The notes under the pieces were generated by a model. That model was given only the letters and a program-made list of their open reading frames with translations, was not told the DNA's origin and searched no databases. A program made the position numbers and the translations under genes. Below, piece by piece: positions 9,444-15,086 of a DNA stretch of 15,086 nucleotides (position 1 is the first letter of the stretch; each line of letters starts with the position of its first letter). Source of the stretch: Pseudozyma flocculosa PF-1 (taxonomy: Eukaryota; Basidiomycota; Ustilaginomycetes; Ustilaginales; Ustilaginaceae); the NCBI RefSeq assembly GCF_000417875.1, contig NW_006920888.1, positions 594,524 to 609,609 on the forward strand, written 5' to 3'.

Positions 9444-9986
9444 TCACCCCAGACCCGCAGTCCTGGAGGCATCCTCGGCCCTCCTCCTCTTCCTGACACT
9501 GATGACCCTGCGCTTCTCGCCCTCCTTGCCCTGCATCTTCATGCACCTCTGCACGAGCCTGACCGCCTCGTCGCCCTGCCCACCGTCCTGGAGGGCGTGC
9601 TGCATGCGTTCGAGGGTGGTGAGCGACGCCTCGACGACGTCGCGGTACCGCTTGACGTTTTCCATCTGCGCCGCCTGCGAGAGCGGCGGCAGGCCCATCT
9701 GCAGCGCCAGCGCGTCCGGCAGCGTCGTCGCCGCCGTGTTGCGCGAGGGCACCAGCGGCGAGAGGAGAGAGGGGACCACGTGGGACAGCGACGGGATCGC
9801 GTCGCCGTTGAGCGTGCTCGGTGGTTGGCTGAGCAGGTCCAGCAGGGTCGTGATCGACGAGAGCGCGGTTTGGAGTTCGGCCGAAGACGGAGGCGGTGAC
9901 GATGACGACGACGACGGCGCCGAAGAGCCCGGTATCGTCGTGGTGGGTGGTGCCGTGCCACTGCCGCTGCCGGTCGAGGAGGACAT
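9444..9986 (-). CDS. Hypothetical small helical protein, 3' structure uncertain
   Basis: I do not recognise this gene. It is supported by consistent G/C-ending codons on the minus strand and by an ATG at 9986 that is the first in its frame. As an unspliced frame it gives 180 residues and ends at TGA (9444-9446). Residues 1-35 are Ser/Pro/Thr-rich and disordered. Residues about 36-150 are helix-prone with regular Leu spacing (ELQTALSSITTLLDLLSQ; VKRYRDVVEASLTTLERM). Residues about 150-170 are basic (EGEKRRVISVRKRRR), like a nuclear localisation signal. The general look resembles small subunits of nuclear complexes such as Mediator, but no signature supports a name. The stop overlaps a GTGAGA donor-like sequence at 9447, and a canonical intron follows at 9226-9314. 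The real C-terminus may therefore differ; one alternative frame ends at a TGA near 9330. Confidence 0.62.
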   Translation of the reverse strand: MSSSTGSGSGTAPPTTTIPGSSAPSSSSSSPPPSSAELQTALSSITTLLDLLSQPPSTLNGDAIPSLSHVVPSLLSPLVPSRNTAATTLPDALALQMGLPPLSQAAQMENVKRYRDVVEASLTTLERMQHALQDGGQGDEAVRLVQRCMKMQGKEGEKRRVISVRKRRRAEDASRTAGLG

Positions 9987-10631
9987 CGCGGAGACCGCGA
10001 TGAAAGGTTCCGAGGGTCCCTGACAGTCGAGGTCGTTCAGGAGCACTGCGCAGAGGCGGTTGATGAGGCAGGCAGGCGGGTCGAGCAGCTACCGAGGCAG
10101 CGACAAGCCTGGCAAGGAAGATGGAGATGGTGTGGTGGCACAGAGGAAAGGGTGCAAAGCAGCCAGCCCTGCTCAGCCAACCAGCCAACCAGCCTCCACC
10201 TTGGCCACTCAAGACTGCCGCCGCTGCCGTCGTGCTCCGTGCGCACGCCTCTTCGCAAACCCCAACGCTACCGCCGGTTCCCCTTCTCCCCATGGCAGCC
10301 ATCCATCCATCCAGGCAGACGAATCACGCAGCCGTCATGCCACAAAGGCGGAGCGGCGGGGCGGGGGCACGTCTACTGGTACAGTTGATGTATTCTCTTC
10401 TTTCTTGGGATAGCGAGCACGAGCGCGGGGGGATATGGAAATCTACGAGGCGACCAAAGGGGGAGACGGGGCTAGAGGGTGTGGTACGATGCGGGCGCAA
10501 AGGTAACAAGGGAGGCGGGCGAGGGGGTTGAGCCACAAGCACGCCTCCCTTGCCGTCACTTGTGGCGAACAAACGAGCAGGCGAAACAGCCAACAAACGC
10601 GCCGACGAGCGCCGACGAGCGACGGTGGGAC
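9987..10631. other. Intergenic region between C1-THF synthase and the small gene
   Basis: These 645 nt hold the 3' UTR of the C1-THF synthase gene and the promoter of the small gene. No coding frame is supported. Short simple repeats are present: CAGCCAAC units near 10165-10197, a short CATC run near 10300-10313 and a GCCGACGA duplication near 10600-10620. No RNA gene was seen. Confidence 0.6.
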
Positions 10632-12942
10632 CTACGACAGGCCGACGACCTCCTCGTTGTTGTCAAAGTCGATGTCCATGTTGTAGAAGCCGGGGCGCGT
10701 GTTGAGGCCGGGCATCTTGGTCATGGAGCCAATCAGCGGCACCACAAAGCCCGCGCCCTGCGACAGGCTCACCTCGCGGATGGGCAGCGTGAAGCCCGTC
10801 GGCGCGCCCTTGAGCGCCGGGTCGTGCGACAGCGACAGGTGCGTCTTGGCCATGCAGATCGGCAGGTCGTTGAAGCCCTGGTCGGTGTACGTCTGGATCT
10901 GGCGCCGCGCCATCTCCGACAGCTCGATGCCGTCGGCGCCGTACATCTCGCGCGCGATGATCTCAATCTTGTCGGCGATCGGCTTGCCGACGTCGTAGAG
11001 GAACTTGAAGTCCGACGCCTTGCCCTCGAGCTGCTCGATGACGGCCTTGGCCAGGTCGACGGCGCCCGCACCGCCCAGCGCCCAGTGGTTGGCGGGCACG
11101 GCGGCGTCGGCTCCCGCCTCGAGCGCCTTCTTGGCCACCAGCTCCAGCTCGGCCTGGGTGTCGGTCGAAAACTGGTTGACGGCGACAATGACCTTGAGCC
11201 CAAACTTCTTGGCGTTGGAGATGTGCTTTTCGAGGTTGACGCACCCCTTTTCCAGGATCTCGAGGTTCTCCTCGAGGTACACCTCGCTCAGCGGCTTGCC
11301 CGGCGTCACCTCGGGCCCGCCGCCGTGCGTCTTGAGCGCGCGCACCGTGGCCACAATGACGACGGCGTCGGGCACCAGCCCGCTCTCGCGGCACTTGATG
11401 TTGCAGAACTTCTCCATGCCAATGTCGGCGCCGAAGCCGGCCTCGGTGATGACGTAGCCCGTCCGCGATACGGGCTCGCCCTCCTCGGTCCCCGCCAGCT
11501 TGAGCGCGACGGCGTCGGCGAGGATCGACGAGTTGCCGTGGGCGATGTTGGCAAACGGCCCGGCGTGGACAAACACGGGCGTGCCCTCCATAGTCTGCAT
11601 CAGGTTGGGCTTGATGGCGTCCTTCATGAGGATGGCCAGCGCGCCGCCGACGCCGAGGTCGTCGGCCGTCACGGGCTCGCCGCGCCGGCTGGTGCCGACG
11701 ACCATGCGGCCGAGGCGCTCGCGCATGTCGCGCAGGTCGCGGCTCAGCGCCAGCACCGCCATGCACTCGGACGCGACGGCGATGTCGAAGCCCGTCTTGC
11801 GCTCGATGCCCTTCTCGGTGGGCGCCTGGCCCACGGTGATGGAGCGCAGGTAGCGGTCGTTGGTGTCGGTCACGCGGCGCCAGGTGATGGTCTCGGGGTC
11901 GATGTCGAGGCGCGCGAAGCGGCTCTTTTCTTCGTCGGTCAGGTCGTCCGGGTTGGTCTTGTCGATGCCGAGCTTCTTGAGGCGGCGGAACATGATGGGC
12001 GCAAACGTGCGGACGCCCTTCTGCTTGGGGCAGAGGCGGTCAAACAGCGGGCCGTCCTTCTGGGTGGCCTCGTGGAAGAGGCGCGTGTCGAGCGCGGCCG
12101 CCAGCAGGTTGTTGGCCGCCTGGACGGCGTGGTTGTCGCCGGTCAGGTGCAGGTTGAACTCCTCCATGGGGATCACCTGCGAGTAGCCGCCTCCGGCCGC
12201 GCCTCCCTTGATGCCAAACGTGGGGCCCTGCGAGGGCTGGCGGACGCAGGCAAAGGCGGCCTTGCCGAGGTGGGCGCCCAGCGCCTGCGCCAGGCCGATG
12301 GTGGTGGTCGACTTGCCCTCGCCCAGCGGCGTCGGCGTGATGCCGGCGACGACAATGTACTTGCCGTTGGCGCGGTGGGCGAGGCGCTTGAGGACGCTGA
12401 GGTGGACCTTGGCCTTGACGTCGCCGTAGGGCTCCAGCTCGCTGGCCAGCAGGCCGATCTCGCGGGCGATCTGGGTGATGGGCTTGGGCTTCTGCGAGCG
12501 GGCCACCTCGATGTCGCTCGGCACCTTGGCCAGCGGCTGGATCGGGTTGGCCGTCGTGACGCCGCGGCCGATGCCGAGCGCGCGGCCCGTGGCGAGGCTG
12601 CGCTCGGCGCCCCGCAGCACGTTTTCCATGAGCATGGCCACCGTCATGGGCCCGACTCCGCCGGGCACGGGCGTGATGGCGGCGGCGACCTTGGAGGCGC
12701 CCTCAAAGTCGACGTCGCCGACCATGCGGAAGCCCGACTTCTTGGAGGCGTCCTCGACAAAGTTGGTGCCGACGTCGATGACGACGGCGCCCTCCTTGAG
12801 CCACTCGCCCTTGACAAACTGGGCCTTGCCCATGGCGGCGACGACAATGTCGGCGGTGGCGAGGTGGGCCTGGAGGTCGCGGGTGCGGCTGTGGACCTGG
12901 GTGACGGTGCAGTCGCGGCTGCGGAGGAGGCTGGTGACCGGG

Positions 12943-12977
<35 letters not shown>

Positions 12978-13787
12978 GGTGAGGCCGGCCATGGAGGTGA
13001 TGCCGGCCGTCTCGAGGAGCTTGATGACGCCGGCGGGGGTGCAGGGGTAGAAGATGGGGTTGCACGCCTTGGACGAGAGGTGGCCGATGTTGAGGGCGTG
13101 GAAGCCGTCGACGTCCTTTTCCGGGCTGACGGCCTCGGTGACCCTGCGCTCGGCGTCGGAGCTGATGTGGTCACCGAGGGGCAGCTGGACGAGGATGCCG
13201 TCGACGCTGATGTCCTCGTTGAGCTCGCGGACGCGGCGGATGATTTCCTGCTCGCTGGCGCCCTCGTCGAGCTGGACGTGGGTGTATCGCATGCCGCACT
13301 CTTCGGCGGCGAGCTTCTTCATGCGGATGTAGGTCGAGGATGCGCTCATGGAGCCGACCTGGATGATGCAGAGGTGGGGCTGGAAGGCGTCGTACTGCTG
13401 CTTGAGCTCGGCGACGCGCTTTGCGACGTCGGCGCGGACCTGCTTGGCGAGGGCGGTGCCGTCGATGAGCTTGGCGCCGCCGGGCGTGGTTCCGAGCGCG
13501 GCCATGGTGTCGTTGGTGATGGTGCGGCGGAGGCTGGAGGGGAGCGGGACAAGGGGCCGAAGGAGCGAGCGGGTCGAGATCCTGGGGCGGCGGAAGCTGC
13601 TGGACGAGGACGAGGACGAGGACGCGGACGAGGACGAGGACGAGGGATGGACCAGCGAGGGGCCTCTGGGAACAGTCACGAGGGAGCGACGGAGGGGAGG
13701 CGACGAGGGCGAGGGGAGGGTGGCTGTGCCAATGCGAGTGGATCGACAGAGAGGGGAGACGATTGCAGGTGGTCTACGAGCGAGCAT
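10632..13787 (-). CDS. ADE3: Trifunctional C1-tetrahydrofolate synthase, with N-terminal extension
   Basis: The enzyme carries methylene-THF dehydrogenase, methenyl-THF cyclohydrolase and formyl-THF synthetase activities. It supplies one-carbon units for purines, thymidylate, methionine and, in mitochondria, formyl-Met-tRNA. The gene is intronless in the window. From the ATG at 13505 it encodes 957 residues, close to yeast Ade3 (946). The first ATG in the same frame, at 13787, adds 94 residues that are Arg/Ser-rich and nearly free of acids, like the presequence of mitochondrial Mis1. In short-form numbering, Y59 and K63 form the dehydrogenase/cyclohydrolase Y-x-x-x-K. VQLPLGD, EKDVDG, the NADP motif GRSDIVGNP and the end motif [17 protein letters not shown] follow. 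From about 310 the synthetase domain starts, with its ATP loop [13 protein letters not shown] (K398) and then [23 protein letters not shown] and [13 protein letters not shown]. Both domains look complete. The symbol could equally be MIS1; one gene may serve both compartments. Confidence 0.97.
13503..13505 (-). promoter_or_regulatory. Internal start codon of C1-THF synthase in strong context
   Basis: The surrounding bases are CGACACCATGGCC, an ideal eukaryotic initiation context with A at -3 and G at +4. The upstream in-frame ATG at 13787 reads GGGCATGCTC, which has G at -3 but C at +4. Leaky scanning could therefore produce a long mitochondrial and a short cytosolic form. Codon bias also becomes strong only after this internal ATG. 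Confidence 0.6.
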
Positions 13788-13887
13788 GCCCAAGCGCGTT
13801 GATATCGTTGCTGGGTCCTCTCGGGAGGGGTCGACGATGGACCGCGAGTGCGAGGAGCGCAGAGCAGGGGTGGAGAGGAGGGTCGGG

Positions 13888-13911
13888 GGTGGTGGTGGTG
13901 GTGGTGGTGGT
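13888..13911. repeat. (GGT)8 trinucleotide repeat
   Basis: Eight perfect GGT units on the plus strand correspond to (ACC)8 in the transcript sense, about 100 nt before the first ATG of the C1-THF synthase gene, in its leader or promoter. Confidence 0.9.
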
Positions 13912-13973
13912 GAAGATGTCGATGGTAGGAATGGACGCGGGGACAGGAGCGGAGCGAAGGGCAGGGGGGCCGG

Positions 13974-14001
13974 GAGCGAAGAGCGAAGAGCGAAGAGCGA
14001 A
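13974..14001. repeat. Four perfect tandem copies of GAGCGAA
   Basis: The heptamer GAGCGAA occurs four times head to tail without change. Its complement (TTCGCTC) is in the transcript sense of the C1-THF synthase gene, about 190-215 nt before the first ATG. Confidence 0.9.
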
Positions 14002-14076
14002 GGATGGACGGGGCAGCACAGGCGACGTCGGCGAAAGCAGGCCAGGCCAGAAGGAAAGCGGGCGACCACAGGCAAG

Positions 14077-14094
14077 CAGGCAGGCAGGCAGGCA
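14077..14094. repeat. (CAGG)n tetranucleotide repeat
   Basis: Just over four CAGG units, perfect, lie in the upstream region of the C1-THF synthase gene. Confidence 0.85.
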
Positions 14095-14287
14095 CGCAGT
14101 CGACGGCGACAGCGGCGAGAAGGTTGGCCTGGGCGGGGCGGGGCTAAAGTCAGGCCAAAGCAGATCGACCCAGGCGGGGCACGTCACGCCGGCAGTTGGT
14201 CAGCGCGGGGGCGCGGGGCGGGGCGGGGCGAGAGACAAGCAAGCCGCCGCTGGCCTGTGGACCGCAACCCAGCCTCTGCGAAGAAAA

Positions 14288-14293
14288 TGACTC
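14288..14293 (+). promoter_or_regulatory. Possible Bas1/Gcn4-type TGACTC element upstream of C1-THF synthase
   Basis: TGACTC is the core bound by Bas1 and Gcn4 in yeast, where ADE3 belongs to the purine regulon. This copy is about 500 nt from the first ATG. A single six-base match is weak evidence, and the bound factor in this fungus is unknown. Confidence 0.22.
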
Positions 14294-14443
14294 GCCCGCC
14301 AGCAAACGCTCGAGCCAGCCAGCAGCGTAGCCAGCCAGCCGTCGAGGTCTCAGGCCCGGCCCCGGCTCGACGACGGCCAATTTCCATTCGCCAGGATAAC
14401 CAACGCCTCGGTCGATGCCACCGCGCCCTTCGTCATCTCGTGC

Positions 14444-14467
14444 GACGGCGACGGCGACGGCGACGGC
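14444..14467. repeat. (GACGGC)4 hexanucleotide repeat
   Basis: Four perfect GACGGC units lie just past the stop codon of the PUL-domain gene, 13 nt into its 3' flank. The length suggests it was not in the coding frame. Confidence 0.85.
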
Positions 14468-14479
14468 AACAGACACGCG

Positions 14480-15086
14480 CTACAGGCTCTGGATTTCTGC
14501 GCAGATGGCCTTGATGCGCTCCTCTGAGCCGACCGACGACGACCCGGCCCACTTGCGCATCAGGTTCTTGGCCGACTGCAGCGCACCCACGGGCAGCGAC
14601 CCGCTCGACGTCGAGTAGAGCTGGCGACAGGGGCGAGGACGGCGTTGAGGTCCAGGTTCACGCACGCGCCGTGTGGTCAGCTACGCTCCATGCGCTCGGC
14701 TTGCAACTCGACTGCCTGCCACTCACCAGGTTGCCCAGCGCCACCAGGGCGCGGTAGACGACCTCGCTCTCTCCGGCCTCGTGCTGCAGCACCTCGTTGA
14801 TCATCTCGACCGTCAGCGCCGCGGCGGGCGACCGCGACGTCGAGCCCACCATCTGCGCCGTCGCGTTGTACACGACGCTGGCGTACGCCACGCGCCCGTT
14901 CTTGTTGAGCCGCGCAAAGTGCGTGTCCTTGAGCGAGCCCAGGATCTGCGGCCATCGACGAGCAGCGCCGTCAGCGGCAGCAGCGGAGGGGGGGGGGGGG
15001 GGGGGGGAGTAGGGCAGGATGAGACGTCAGGATCGATCGAGTAGGCAACGCCGCGCCGTCGGCCACGCCAACGCGCGAGACTCACG
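14480..15086 (-). CDS. Doa1/Ufd3/PLAA-type protein, C-terminal PUL domain (5' part outside window)
   Basis: Proteins of this family (yeast Doa1/Ufd3, fission yeast Lub1, human PLAA) bind ubiquitin and, through the C-terminal armadillo-like PUL domain, the Cdc48/p97 ATPase, affecting free ubiquitin levels and membrane protein turnover. Two complete exons are visible, 14945-14727 (73 codons) and 14620-14480 (46 codons and TAG), plus one base of a further exon at 15086. Introns are 14946-15085 (140 nt) and 14621-14726 (106 nt), both with GTGAGT donors and both phase 0. The first exon reads LNKNGRVAYASVVYNATAQ, then VYRALVALGNL; this matches the PUL pattern of repeated helices in which an Asn-Tyr/Asn-Ala helix is followed by a RALVALGTL helix. 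The last exon contains ALQSAKNLMRKWA and ends with a helix, as in the family. The WD40 propeller and PFU domain should lie beyond the right edge. The call rests on about 120 residues only. Confidence 0.8.
14988..15007 (-). repeat. C20 homopolymer inside a PUL-gene intron
   Basis: Twenty G on the plus strand are C20 in the pre-mRNA. The run ends 42 nt before the 3' splice site at 14946, with a CTGAC branch-site candidate between. This is the same layout as in the ILV2 intron. Confidence 0.9.

Larger units (their letters stand above)
13788..14479. other. Upstream region of C1-THF synthase, repeat-rich
   Basis: This 692-nt stretch holds the promoter and leader of the C1-THF synthase gene and the 3' UTR of the PUL-domain gene. 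The minus strand remains open in the synthase frame past 14075, but no ATG lies upstream of 13787 in that stretch and the sequence is low complexity. Four separate simple repeats are present and listed individually. Confidence 0.55.

Noticed and set aside
9417..9447. 31-nt intron GTGAGA...TTACAG joining the small gene to further sequence
   Set aside because: It is far shorter than all other introns here (85-155 nt), has no branch site, and the resulting frame stops after about 20 unlikely residues.
9241..10023. Plus-strand frame of 260 codons starting with ATG
   Set aside because: It overlaps the small minus-strand gene in antisense. The minus strand has consistent G/C third positions and a sensible helical protein, while the plus frame does not.
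10479..13802. Open frame of 1107 codons on the plus strand
   Set aside because: It is exactly antisense to the C1-THF synthase gene. The sequence is an Ala/Val/Asp/Leu/His-rich mirror of G/C-biased codons, with no family resemblance.
1..15086. Mobile elements, viral genes, CRISPR arrays, toxin genes or secondary metabolite clusters
   Set aside because: I found no transposase, reverse transcriptase, terminal repeats, regular spacer arrays or large biosynthetic enzymes on either strand.

Overview
The window is nuclear DNA of a GC-rich fungus, probably a basidiomycete. Every recognisable gene encodes a eukaryotic protein. The genes are split by introns of about 85-155 nt with GTGAGT-type donors and CTGAC or CTAAC branch sites close to the acceptor, and the codons end mostly in G or C. 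The acetolactate synthase and C1-tetrahydrofolate synthase sequences look fungal. High GC and many simple repeats would suit Ustilaginomycotina, but that placement is inference.

All six supported genes lie on the minus strand, so the window reads from right to left. From high to low coordinates they are: the last exons of a Doa1/Ufd3/PLAA-type protein with a PUL domain (14480-15086, cut by the window edge); a trifunctional C1-tetrahydrofolate synthase (10632-13787); a small unrecognised protein (9444-9986); mitochondrial acetolactate synthase catalytic subunit Ilv2 (5569-7907); a Golgi coiled-coil protein of the Rud3/GMAP-210 type with a GRAB domain (3033-4909); and the N-terminal part of the mismatch repair protein Msh6 (1-2244, cut by the left edge). 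Exon borders were derived by hand from splice signals, reading-frame phase and family conservation.

The genes are housekeeping functions with no shared pathway: ubiquitin/Cdc48 handling, one-carbon and purine supply, branched-chain amino acid synthesis, Golgi tethering and DNA repair. I see no transposon, virus, CRISPR array, toxin or gene-cluster signature, and no new system. The intergenic stretches of 0.6-1.5 kb hold pyrimidine-rich leaders, microsatellites and a few possible Gcn4/Bas1-type sites. One island with more A and T (about 8540-8800) carries a degenerate direct repeat.

The points most worth a second look are: two in-frame starts of different context in the C1-THF synthase gene, which suggest dual targeting from one gene; C20-C22 homopolymers just upstream of the branch site in two introns of unrelated genes; non-standard residues around the catalytic Glu of acetolactate synthase; a canonical intron lying past the apparent stop of the small gene; and codon-like stretches between RUD3 and MSH6 that fit no gene model.
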